DNA of 10,378 nt from contig DATKDQ010000184.1 in assembly GCA_035544635.1 (NCBI GenBank), positions 1-10,378 on the forward strand, read 5' to 3'. Position numbers and translations under genes: made by a program. Source of the stretch: DATAFT01 sp035544635 (GTDB lineage Bacteria; Acidobacteriota; Thermoanaerobaculia; Multivoradales; Multivoraceae). The number at the start of each line of letters is the position of its first letter. Position 1 is the stretch's first letter. Positions 1 to 7,770 of the stretch are shown piece by piece. The notes below the pieces were generated by a model that was not told the origin of the DNA, did no database searches, and saw only the letters and a list, made by a program, of their open reading frames with translations.

Positions 1-1130
1 ACGGCCGAGTCGAGGTAAGAGAGCGCCGGGATCCCGACCACCTCCCGCCGCCAGCCCTCGAGCTCCGGCGGCAGCTCGCGCGAGCCGCGGCCCGCCACCT
101 CACGCACCAGACGCTCGAGCATCCGTTTGTGGGCGAGCATCTCCGGCGCGACACCGAGCTCTCGCGCGCGGCTCGCCACCAGCGCCTGGAGCCCCTTCAC
201 CAGCTCGCTCGCGCGCTCGACCCGGGGGGCGCGCGCCGGGTGGCGCGGGAGCTCCGCTTCCGGAACCCGCGCCGCGCGCTCGATGGCGTCGAGCAGGGCA
301 CGTCCGTACCGCCGCCGCTCGCGCGCCGGTAGCGCCGCGATCTCGCGCAGGTCGCCGTCGCGCCGCGGTCGCCGTCGCGCCAGCTCGAGCAGCGCCTCGT
401 CGCGTACCACGAACGGCCGCGCCAGATCGCTACGCCTCGCCTCCTCCTCGCGCCACTCGCACACAGCCTTGAGCACCGCCAGCCCGCGTCGGTCGAGCCC
501 TCCCGCGCCCTTGACGCGGAGGAAGGCCTCCCCCGGCTCCACCTCGTAGCGAGCGGGATCGAGCAGACGGGCGAACTCCTCTCGCGCCCAGGACTCGCGG
601 CCGAGCTCGCGCAGGCGTGCCAGCAGGTGCTGGTGGAGCGGGAGCAGGTGCGCCACGTCGCGTGCCGCGTACTCGAGCTGCGCCTCCGACAGCGGCCGCG
701 CGGTCCAGTCCGATCGCGTCTCCTCCTTCGCGAGTCTCACTCCGAGCACCTGCCCGACCAGCGCCTGGTAGCTCAGGGAGAAGCCGAGCCCGACCAGGGA
801 CGCCGCCACCTGGGTGTCGAAGATGGAAGGGGGCAAGGCTCCGAAGTGATGGAGAAACGCACCGAGGTCCTCCCCGCACGAGTGCAGCACCCGCTCCACG
901 CCCGGGTCTCGGAGGATCGGCTCGAAAGGCTCCAGGGTCGGTATCTCGACCGCGTCGAGCAGCCGAACGCCAGAGGCGTCGGCGACCTGGATCAGGCCGA
1001 GCCGCGCGTAGTAGGTGCGAGTCCGAACGAACTCGGTATCGAGGCCGAGGACGGACTCACGGGCCCACTGCCGGCTGGCGGCGTCTAGCGCCTTCTGGGA
1101 CGAGATCAGGCGGGGCGGGGGCGGACGCAC
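1..1130 (-). CDS. rnd: Ribonuclease D (3'-5' exoribonuclease), 3' end cut by window edge
   Basis: This gene encodes RNase D, a DEDD-family 3'-5' exoribonuclease that trims tRNA precursors and other structured RNAs in the cytoplasm. The frame is open to the window edge and gives 376 codons. All catalytic residues are visible: D31 and E33 in 'LGLDTEFVRTRTYY', D88 in 'VLHSCGEDLGAF', and Y154 and D158 in 'YAARDVAHLLPLH'. Each is offset by exactly +3 from the E. coli enzyme (D28, E30, D85, Y151, D155), which supports the GTG start at 1130. An HRDC-type region follows from about residue 210. E. coli RNase D has about 375 residues, so only a short tail should be missing. A longer in-frame ATG lies at 1232, but the extra 34 residues are low-complexity Pro/Ala/Gly and no family member needs them. 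Neither start has a clear Shine-Dalgarno. The gene is divergent from the nucleotidyltransferase at 1357. The product is secure; the start is moderately secure. Confidence 0.93.
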   Translation of the reverse strand, partial: MRPPPPRLISSQKALDAASRQWARESVLGLDTEFVRTRTYYARLGLIQVADASGVRLLDAVEIPTLEPFEPILRDPGVERVLHSCGEDLGAFLHHFGALPPSIFDTQVAASLVGLGFSLSYQALVGQVLGVRLAKEETRSDWTARPLSEAQLEYAARDVAHLLPLHQHLLARLRELGRESWAREEFARLLDPARYEVEPGEAFLRVKGAGGLDRRGLAVLKAVCEWREEEARRSDLARPFVVRDEALLELARRRPRRDGDLREIAALPARERRRYGRALLDAIERAARVPEAELPRHPARAPRVERASELVKGLQALVASRARELGVAPEMLAHKRMLERLVREVAGRGSRELPPELEGWRREVVGIPALSYLDSA

Positions 1131-1331
1131 GTTTGAGGAGGGCGGGCCGGTCGCGCCGGCTGTCCGACGTCCCTGGGGCCCGCGGTCCGGCGGGAGCTTA
1201 GCAGGGGCGCCTGGTTGCGCAGCTGCGGGCATTGGCGTTATGGTCGAATGAACGGTGCCGCGGTTGCGGCCGTGACGTTCACCTGCAAACGCACCCCGGA
1301 GGCGACGCCGGCCCGCGGCCGCCACGAGGTG

Positions 1332-1347
1332 GCTCTCGCGCGAGAGC
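1332..1347. promoter_or_regulatory. 16-bp perfect palindrome upstream of the nucleotidyltransferase
   Basis: Positions 1332-1347 read GCTCTCGCGCGAGAGC, which equals its own reverse complement. It lies 10 bp before the first ATG of the nucleotidyltransferase, in the divergent region between that gene and rnd (1131-1356). It could be an operator for a dimeric regulator or a small hairpin in the 5' leader. CG-rich palindromes also arise by chance in GC-rich DNA, so the functional reading is only tentative. The rest of this intergenic region shows no convincing -35/-10 pair; a TATGGT at about 1239-1244 is the nearest resemblance. Confidence 0.3.
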
Positions 1348-1353
1348 GTCCGT

Positions 1354-1407
1354 ATCATGGGGCTCCCGTCCGCCAGCCGCATCATGGGGCTCCCGTCCGC
1401 CAGCCGC
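1354..1407 (+). repeat. Perfect 27-bp tandem duplication carrying the start codon
   Basis: Two identical, adjacent 27-bp units occupy 1354-1380 and 1381-1407. Each begins ATCATGGGGCTCCCG and ends GCCAGCCGC. The unit is nine codons long, so the reading frame is kept. The result is two in-frame ATG codons (1357 and 1384), each followed by MGLPSASR. The duplication is exact at every base including third positions, which suggests a recent slippage or duplication event. Confidence 0.95.
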
Positions 1408-2331
1408 ACGATCCCGCTCATCATTCTGGGGGGCAGTGACCTCACCCCGGCGGCGTTGCCCCCGCAGGGGCGAGACCTCCACCCCCTCTCGGGATGCAAG
1501 GGAATCGACGTCCGCCTCGACGGCCGTTGCCTGATCGAGCACCTCATCGACCGCCTGCGCGAGAGCGGCGCCTTCGGCCCCGTCTGGGTCGCCGGTCCCG
1601 CCGCCGCCTATCGACGCGCGGCAGCCTCGATCGAGGTCATCGACACCGACCGGGGCTTCGGCGAGAACATCCGGGTCGGGCTCGAGACCGTGGTCCAGAG
1701 CTGTCCGCAGAGCGTCGTTGCCTTCACCACCTGCGACATCCTGCCGGAACCCGCCGAGCTCGAGCGGGTGCTCGAGGACTATCACCGCGGAGCGCCGTGC
1801 GACCTCTGGTTCCCGCTCATCCTGACCGATGAGGGTGAGGCCCTGGGAGCTTCGGAGTGGAAGCCTCGTTATCGAATCCTTCCCGCGCCGGGCGAGCCAG
1901 CGGCCGTCGTCCTGCCCGGGCATCTCGCCATCGTCGATCCAGCGAGCCTGCGCCTCTCCATGCTCTATCGCCTCTTCGACCTCGGCTACCGAACCCGCAA
2001 TCGCCCGATCCGCTATCGCCGCTCGTACATGCTGCGCCACGTGCTGTGGACCCTCCTGCGTCAGGACTTCCTCCATCTGCTCGCGCTTCGCCTGCCCACC
2101 GTGACCTGGGACTGCGTGCGCAGCGGCCTCGCCGCCGCCGCAGGGCTTCGCCGCGGTGCGATCACGCGTGAGGAGCTCGAAGGGCATATGCGTCGCGTCT
2201 TCGTCACGCGCAGCCATCGCCTGCGCCATCCCGAGCGCCGCGTGCGGATGCCGTTCCTGCGGGCGATGTCCCTCGCCCGCGATATCGATACCGTGGAAGA
2301 AGCCCGCGCGCTAGGGGCGACCTTCGGCTGA
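1357..2331 (+). CDS. MobA-like NTP transferase (GT-A nucleotidyltransferase) family protein
   Basis: The 324-residue product resembles the nucleotidyltransferase superfamily that joins a nucleotide to a phosphorylated sugar, cofactor or alcohol. Support comes from an N-terminal glycine loop 'PLIILGG' (residues 20-26), a lysine in 'GCKGIDVRLDGRCLIEHLIDRL' (K48) where the family has 'K(P/A)LLPVGGxPLIEH', and a beta-strand plus Asp 'VVAFTTCDILP' (D127) where the metal-binding Asp sits. The glycine loop lacks the usual 'GxGxRM' and carries a longer insert, so the nucleotide and substrate cannot be read off. The C-terminal third (from about residue 215), with 'MLRHVLWTLLRQDFLHLLALRLP', is unlike classical MobA and unassigned. 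The start could be 1357 or 1384 because of the 27-bp tandem duplication; a weak GAGAG at 1342-1346 slightly favours 1357. The gene lies 57 bp before the sulfatase-like gene on the same strand and is probably co-transcribed with it. Superfamily is fairly secure, function unknown. Confidence 0.72.
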   Translation: MGLPSASRIMGLPSASRTIPLIILGGSDLTPAALPPQGRDLHPLSGCKGIDVRLDGRCLIEHLIDRLRESGAFGPVWVAGPAAAYRRAAASIEVIDTDRGFGENIRVGLETVVQSCPQSVVAFTTCDILPEPAELERVLEDYHRGAPCDLWFPLILTDEGEALGASEWKPRYRILPAPGEPAAVVLPGHLAIVDPASLRLSMLYRLFDLGYRTRNRPIRYRRSYMLRHVLWTLLRQDFLHLLALRLPTVTWDCVRSGLAAAAGLRRGAITREELEGHMRRVFVTRSHRLRHPERRVRMPFLRAMSLARDIDTVEEARALGATFG

Positions 2332-2388
2332 CCGGCTGTACGGGACGGGATGGCGACCGCGAGCGCGCGAGGACGGAGATACGCGACC

Positions 2389-3732
2389 ATGAGCTCCAGG
2401 CTCCTCACCACCGACGCCGCGGTGCTCTGCCTCTGCTGGCTGCTCGCCGTCGCCGGAAGCGCGCCACTCGATGCCGCCCCGCCGCCGCGCCCGCACCTGC
2501 TGCTGGTGACGGTCGACACCCTGCGCGCCGACTTTCTCGGTTGCTACGGCTCCGACGCCGAGAACACGCCGAACCTGGACCGCGTCGCGAGCGAGGGGAT
2601 CCTCTTCGAGGACACGCTGACCGTGATCGGCAAGACCGGGCCCGCCTTCGCCTCCCTCTTCACGTCGCTCTACCCGCCGACCCACGGCGCGCGGCGCAAC
2701 GGCGTGCGCATGCGCGACGACGTCCCGGTGCTCGCCGAAGCGCTCCGCGAAGCCGGCTACTCCACGGCGGCCTTCATCTCCAACTGGACGTTGAAGCGAC
2801 ACCTGGCGGGAACGGATCGCGGGTTCGATCACTACGACGAGGAGTTCAACCGCGAGCGCAACAGCTTCGGCGCGGCCGAGCGCGATGCCCAGCACGTCAC
2901 GTCCGCCGCGCTGCGCTGGCTCGAGTCACGCCCAGGCGGGAGCCCCGTCTTCCTCTGGATCCACTACAGCGAGCCGCATAGCCCCTACGAGCTCCAGGCG
3001 GCGTATGCGCCCAAGGTGGTGCGGGGCGACCGCGACGGCCCGCGATCCAAGCGCTACAAGTACGCCAGCGAAGTGGGCTACGTCGACGCCTGGATCGGGA
3101 CCTTCCTGACGGCGGCCGAGCGGGTGCTGCCGAAGGAATCGACGCTCCTCGTCTTCCTGAGCGATCACGGCGAGAGCCTCGGCGAGCACGGCTACTGGGG
3201 GCATGGCAAGAATACTCACTGGCCCAACCTGCAGATCCCGTTGCTGCTGCGCGGCCCCGGCATCCCGGCTGGCCGCCGGGTCGCGACCGGCGTCTCGATC
3301 GTCGACGTGCTGCCGACCATCCTCGACCTGCTCGAGCTCACGCCCTTCGCGACGGTCGAGGGCCGAAGCCTGGTCGCCAGCTGGTCACGACCGGAAGCCG
3401 ACGACCGGCTGCGCTTCGCCATGGGCGAGCGCGCCACGGCACTCACCAAGAAGGGACGCCGGCGCTACAGCCACCCGCTGGTGATCAGCGTCCAGAACGG
3501 CGCCGCCAAGGCGGTCTACGATTTCGCAGATGGCGAGCTCGACTACTACGACCTACGCCGCGACGCGCTCGAGCAGCAGCCCCTGGACGACCCTCCGATC
3601 GACCTGCGTCCTGCGCTCGGACGGCGCCTCTCGGACTGGTACAGGTCGTTGACCAAGTACGAGGAAGCTGGCGGCGAGCTATCGACCGAGGATCTCGAGC
3701 AGCTCAGGAGCCTGGGCTACCTGGATGGTTAG
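2389..3732 (+). CDS. Exported sulfatase-like hydrolase (alkaline phosphatase superfamily) with Thr nucleophile
   Basis: This is a 447-residue sulfatase-fold protein expected to hydrolyse or transfer sulfate or phosphate groups outside the cytoplasm. An N-terminal signal sequence has Arg early and a hydrophobic core (about residues 11-24), without a clear lipobox. The metal-binding start is 'LLVTVDTLRADFLGCYG' (D43), followed by 'TPNLDRVASEGILF'. The nucleophile region 'GKTGPAFASLFTSLYPPTHG' has Thr83 where sulfatases have the Cys/Ser of CxPSR, so formylglycine maturation is not expected. The second metal site is 'FLSDHGESLGEHGYWGHG' (D259, H260). The C-terminal tail 'LEQLRSLGYLDG' is common in such proteins of environmental bacteria. 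Start 2389 was chosen because GGACGGAG precedes it at usable spacing and gives a compact signal peptide; an in-frame ATG at 2350 would add 13 residues. The substrate is unknown. The gene probably shares a transcript with the preceding nucleotidyltransferase. Confidence 0.88.
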   Translation: MSSRLLTTDAAVLCLCWLLAVAGSAPLDAAPPPRPHLLLVTVDTLRADFLGCYGSDAENTPNLDRVASEGILFEDTLTVIGKTGPAFASLFTSLYPPTHGARRNGVRMRDDVPVLAEALREAGYSTAAFISNWTLKRHLAGTDRGFDHYDEEFNRERNSFGAAERDAQHVTSAALRWLESRPGGSPVFLWIHYSEPHSPYELQAAYAPKVVRGDRDGPRSKRYKYASEVGYVDAWIGTFLTAAERVLPKESTLLVFLSDHGESLGEHGYWGHGKNTHWPNLQIPLLLRGPGIPAGRRVATGVSIVDVLPTILDLLELTPFATVEGRSLVASWSRPEADDRLRFAMGERATALTKKGRRRYSHPLVISVQNGAAKAVYDFADGELDYYDLRRDALEQQPLDDPPIDLRPALGRRLSDWYRSLTKYEEAGGELSTEDLEQLRSLGYLDG

Positions 3733-3807
3733 CAGTGTGTTCGAGTAACTGCGTCCCATCTGTGCGGGGCGCGAAGCGCCAGCGCCGTCCTCGGCGCCAA
3801 ACAGCCA

Positions 3808-3845
3808 CTAGCCTCCGGAACGTGCTAGCCAGCACGTTCCGGAGG

Positions 3846-3849
<4 letters not shown>
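3808..3849. terminator. 19-bp perfect inverted repeat between convergent genes, possible bidirectional terminator
   Basis: The left arm 3808-3826 and right arm 3831-3849 are perfect reverse complements (19 of 19) around a 4-base loop AGCC. The arms include CCTCCGGAACGTGCT and its complement. The hairpin lies between the sulfatase-like gene (ends 3732) and nadE (ends 3846 on the other strand), and the nadE stop codon is inside the right arm. No T-tract follows on either strand, so it is not a textbook intrinsic terminator. Two smaller GC hairpins precede it, GGCGC-GAA-GCGCC near 3768-3780 and GCGCCG-TCCT-CGGCGC at 3782-3797. A bidirectional terminator or a 3'-end-stabilising structure is the likeliest role. 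Confidence 0.65.
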
Positions 3850-5897
<2,048 letters not shown>

Positions 5898-5919
5898 CGG
5901 CCCTCGTCCCGCGGCGCCT

Positions 5920-5948
5920 ATTGTAGCGGGACGCCGCCGAGGTCGTTC
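5920..5948 (-). promoter_or_regulatory. Possible nadE promoter (TACAAT -10 box)
   Basis: On the minus strand 5925-5920 reads TACAAT, five of six matches to the sigma70 -10 consensus, 22 bp upstream of the nadE ATG. The position of a -35 box (about 5943-5948 at 17-bp spacing) reads GAACGA, a poor match. A start site here would give a leader of only about 15 nt containing the GACGAGGG ribosome binding site. The call rests on the -10 box alone. Confidence 0.35.
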
Positions 5949-5964
5949 CCGCGGACGGTCGGGG

Positions 5965-6000
5965 GCAGCGGGTCCGCGCCACTCTGCGCGACCCCGCTGC
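5965..6000 (-). terminator. Bulged GC-rich hairpin downstream of hsp20
   Basis: GCAGCGGGTC at 5965-5974 pairs with GACCCCGCTGC at 5990-6000 with one bulged C, and the stem continues inward as GCGC (5976-5979) with GCGC (5986-5989) around the loop CCACTC-type bases 5980-5985. That makes about 14 base pairs in total, starting 36 bp after the hsp20 stop codon. No T-run follows, so it could be a weak or factor-assisted terminator for hsp20, or simple chance pairing in GC-rich DNA. Confidence 0.4.
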
Positions 6001-6035
6001 CTCAGAGCGCTCCGCCAGGGCGAGGCGCGGTCGAG

Positions 6036-6470
6036 CTACGAGATCTTGATCTTGCGCGCCTTGGCCGCCTCGGCCTTGGGCACCCGGATCATCAGCACGC
6101 CGTCCTGGAACGAAGCCTCGACCTTGCCGGTGTCGACCTGCGACGGCAGCGCGAACGAGCGCGTGAACCGGCCATGGCGCCGCTCGATCCGGCGGTACTG
6201 GCCCTGCTCCGATTCCTCGCGGCGCGGGCGCTCGCCCGAGAAGGTCAGGATGTTGTCCTCGAAGGTGATCTCGACGTTCTCCTTCGAGAGCCCGGGAAGG
6301 TCGGCGGAGAAGACGTAGGCGTCGGCTTCCTCGACGACGTCGACCGCCGGGGTCCAGGAGGCCAGATCCTCGGAGCGGCCGCCCACGAAGCCGGCGTTGA
6401 ACGGGTCGTTGAGAAAGCGTTCGAAGAGGCCTTCCATCTCGCGGGGAAGACGACGAACAAGGTCGGTCAT
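6036..6470 (-). CDS. Hsp20/alpha-crystallin small heat-shock protein
   Basis: This is a 144-residue ATP-independent holdase chaperone that binds unfolding proteins in the cytoplasm and usually assembles into large oligomers. The alpha-crystallin domain runs from about W39 ('WTPAVDVVEEADAY') to about P131. It contains the 'DLPG' turn (57-60), the 'FQDGVLMIRVPK' box with its GVL motif (124-126), and ends in the C-terminal I-x-I anchor 'IKI' (141-143). The start at 6470 is fixed by an excellent ribosome binding site, AGAGGAGAG, 7 nt away. The frame continues upstream to an ATG at 6596, but that codon overlaps the -35 box of the gene's promoter, so the extension cannot be translated from that promoter. 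The gene has its own near-consensus promoter (6568-6596) and no CIRCE element. The identification is secure; partners and substrates are general for the family. Confidence 0.95.
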   Translation of the reverse strand: MTDLVRRLPREMEGLFERFLNDPFNAGFVGGRSEDLASWTPAVDVVEEADAYVFSADLPGLSKENVEITFEDNILTFSGERPRREESEQGQYRRIERRHGRFTRSFALPSQVDTGKVEASFQDGVLMIRVPKAEAAKARKIKIS

Positions 6471-6475
6471 GGTCA

Positions 6476-6484
6476 CTCTCCTCT
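6476..6484 (-). promoter_or_regulatory. Strong ribosome binding site that fixes the hsp20 start
   Basis: On the minus strand 6484-6476 reads AGAGGAGAG, and seven bases separate its AGGAG core from the ATG at 6470. It supports this start over the upstream in-frame ATG at 6596. The leader also carries a small hairpin, GTCGCC-loop-GGCGAC at 6500-6516. I see no complementary CUCUCCU stretch that would mask the ribosome binding site, so there is no clear RNA thermometer. Confidence 0.8.
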
Positions 6485-6567
6485 GTTTTGGGTCTCGATG
6501 TCGCCTCCGCGGCGACTCGGTCTTGGGGCGGGGCCGTCGGGCTCGGCCGTGGCGCCCGCGACTCCAG

Positions 6568-6596
6568 AGTGTAGAGAAGTAGTCGAACATTGTCAA
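6568..6596 (-). promoter_or_regulatory. Vegetative-type (sigma70) promoter of hsp20
   Basis: On the minus strand a perfect -35 box TTGACA (6596-6591) is followed by 17 bp and then TACACT (6573-6568), four of six matches to TATAAT at ideal spacing. Transcription would start near 6560, giving a leader of about 90 nt. No sigma32-like CCCCAT box and no CIRCE repeat is seen here. Confidence 0.75.
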
Positions 6597-6640
6597 GAAG
6601 ATTTTAGCGTAATAGCCTCATAAAAATATTAGTGACTCGA
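6597..6640 (-). promoter_or_regulatory. AT-rich island directly upstream of the hsp20 promoter (UP-element-like)
   Basis: This roughly 45-bp stretch stands out in an otherwise very GC-rich window. Read on the minus strand it contains AATATTTTTATG and later TAAAATC immediately before the -35 box. Its position and A/T tracts fit an UP element contacted by the RNA polymerase alpha subunit, or a curved regulator-binding site. It also holds an inverted pair TAATA (6610-6614) and TATTA (6627-6631). The function is inferred from position and composition only. Confidence 0.5.
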
Positions 6641-6795
6641 TGTTCCGCGCCGCGACGGCGAGCCGGGGCCGAGCGCCAGCCCCTGATTGCCCAAGGAGGC
6701 CGGCCCGTTCGCCGGAATCCAGGTCCCGACTCGTAGAGAATTGGAGCGTGGCCGGGGGATCAGGAGGGCTCGAGGTCCCCTGCGCGCCGCTTCAC
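6641..6795. other. Non-coding spacer between hsp20 promoter and the bisphosphate nucleotidase gene
   Basis: Together with the hsp20 leader, promoter and AT island (6471-6640) this makes a 325-bp stretch without a convincing gene. The remaining 155 bp hold only a weak CCGGC/GCCGG stem (6700-6715) downstream of the nucleotidase stop. No T-tract terminator, tRNA or small conserved ORF was recognised. Confidence 0.6.
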
Positions 6796-7770
6796 TCAGG
6801 CGGTCTGCCGTCGCAACAGCTCGTCGATCGTGCGCGACACTCGGCCGCCTTCCCGGTCACGCCAGCAGACGACCCCGCCCCGGAAGGCGATCGTCTCGCA
6901 GGGCGCATATTCGACCGGGCCGCCGTCGAAGTGGCGCACGGAGCAGCCCGCCTCGAGCGCGATCAGACCGCCCGGCAGATGGTCCCACAACACGTCGCTG
7001 CCCCCATCGTCGCGGGCCGCACGCAGATAGGCGTCGATGTCCCCGGTCGCCACGGCGAGGTACTTGGCCTGGCTGTCGAGCTCGATCACCTCGATGCCGG
7101 CGGTCTCGCGCAGCCGCCGCGCCAGAGGGCCGCCATGCGCGAGCGAGACGGCGACGCGGACCCCTCCTCGCGTGCCGTCGTCTCGACCCCCGAGCCGCCG
7201 CCACGGCCACTCCGCGTCCGCTCGGATCGCGCTGATCCAGGCCCCCCGCCCCGCCACCGCGAAGGCCAGCGATCGATCGATCGCGAGCGGCCGCGCGTCG
7301 TTGCCACCCGGCACCGCCATCGCCGCGAAGCGCGGCACGCCATCGACGAAGCAAGCCAGCGCGATGGCGAAGTAGCGGCCGGCCAGAAACCCCTTGGTCC
7401 CGTCGATCGGGTCGAGCACCCAGACCCGCCGGCCGGTGGCCGGGAGCTCCTCGAACACCGGCTCCAGGTCTATCTCGTAGACCGTGCGCGAGAGCTCCGC
7501 CGCCTCGACCGCGTGGCGCTCCTGCAGGCTCCGCGGCTCCTCGCAGAGCAGGGCGTCGTCCGGAAACTCGCGCCGCAGCAGTTGCTGGAGCTGGGTCTGA
7601 TGGAGTAGATCGACCACCGTCACCGGAGACTCGTCCACCTTGCGGAGCTCCGCGACGCGGCCCTGCAGGCGTGCCGCACCGACCGCCTGGCGTCGCAGCA
7701 GCGTAAGCGCCGCCTCGATACGATCGCCGTCCTCAGCGGCGAGATCGCAGAGGGATCCGTTCAGGAGCAT
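6796..7770 (-). CDS. cysQ: 3'(2'),5'-bisphosphate nucleotidase, CysQ/Hal2-like (inositol monophosphatase superfamily)
   Basis: The 324-residue product belongs to the lithium-sensitive, Mg-dependent phosphatases of the inositol monophosphatase fold. Its most likely reaction is removal of the 3'-phosphate from PAP or PAPS, recycling the by-product of sulfate activation and of carrier-protein phosphopantetheinylation. Visible motifs are 'KVDESPVTVVD' (D54), the Glu pair in 'LLCEEPRS' (E77/E78), the metal-binding signature 'VLDPIDGTKGF' (D120, D123), and 'VLWDHLPGG' (D263) for the WDxxxG site. The 'DPIDGTKGF' form with Lys is typical of Hal2/CysQ rather than of inositol monophosphatases. The ATG at 7770 overlaps the end of the upstream hydrolase gene by 10 bp, so the two are probably translationally coupled. 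The frame remains open far upstream, but that part runs inside the hydrolase gene in another frame. Superfamily is secure; the exact substrate is likely but not proven. Confidence 0.88.
   Translation of the reverse strand: MLLNGSLCDLAAEDGDRIEAALTLLRRQAVGAARLQGRVAELRKVDESPVTVVDLLHQTQLQQLLRREFPDDALLCEEPRSLQERHAVEAAELSRTVYEIDLEPVFEELPATGRRVWVLDPIDGTKGFLAGRYFAIALACFVDGVPRFAAMAVPGGNDARPLAIDRSLAFAVAGRGAWISAIRADAEWPWRRLGGRDDGTRGGVRVAVSLAHGGPLARRLRETAGIEVIELDSQAKYLAVATGDIDAYLRAARDDGGSDVLWDHLPGGLIALEAGCSVRHFDGGPVEYAPCETIAFRGGVVCWRDREGGRVSRTIDELLRRQTA

Noticed and set aside
351..381. Direct repeat of 14 bp (GTCGCCGTCGCGCC) inside rnd
   Set aside because: It encodes an Arg-rich stretch in the HRDC region and is simple GC-rich redundancy; two copies do not make a CRISPR or regulatory array.
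1131..1232. 34-residue extension of RNase D to an ATG at 1232
   Set aside because: The peptide is low-complexity, there is no ribosome binding site, and catalytic residue spacing fits the GTG at 1130 almost exactly as in E. coli.
1279..2229. 316-codon minus-strand frame opposite the nucleotidyltransferase
   Set aside because: It mirrors the coding frame on the other strand, its repeated 'REPHD' peptides only reflect the 27-bp duplication, and no family is recognisable.
6471..6596. 42-residue N-terminal extension of Hsp20 from an ATG at 6596
   Set aside because: That ATG overlaps the -35 box, the extension is Arg-rich without conservation, and a strong ribosome binding site precedes the ATG at 6470.
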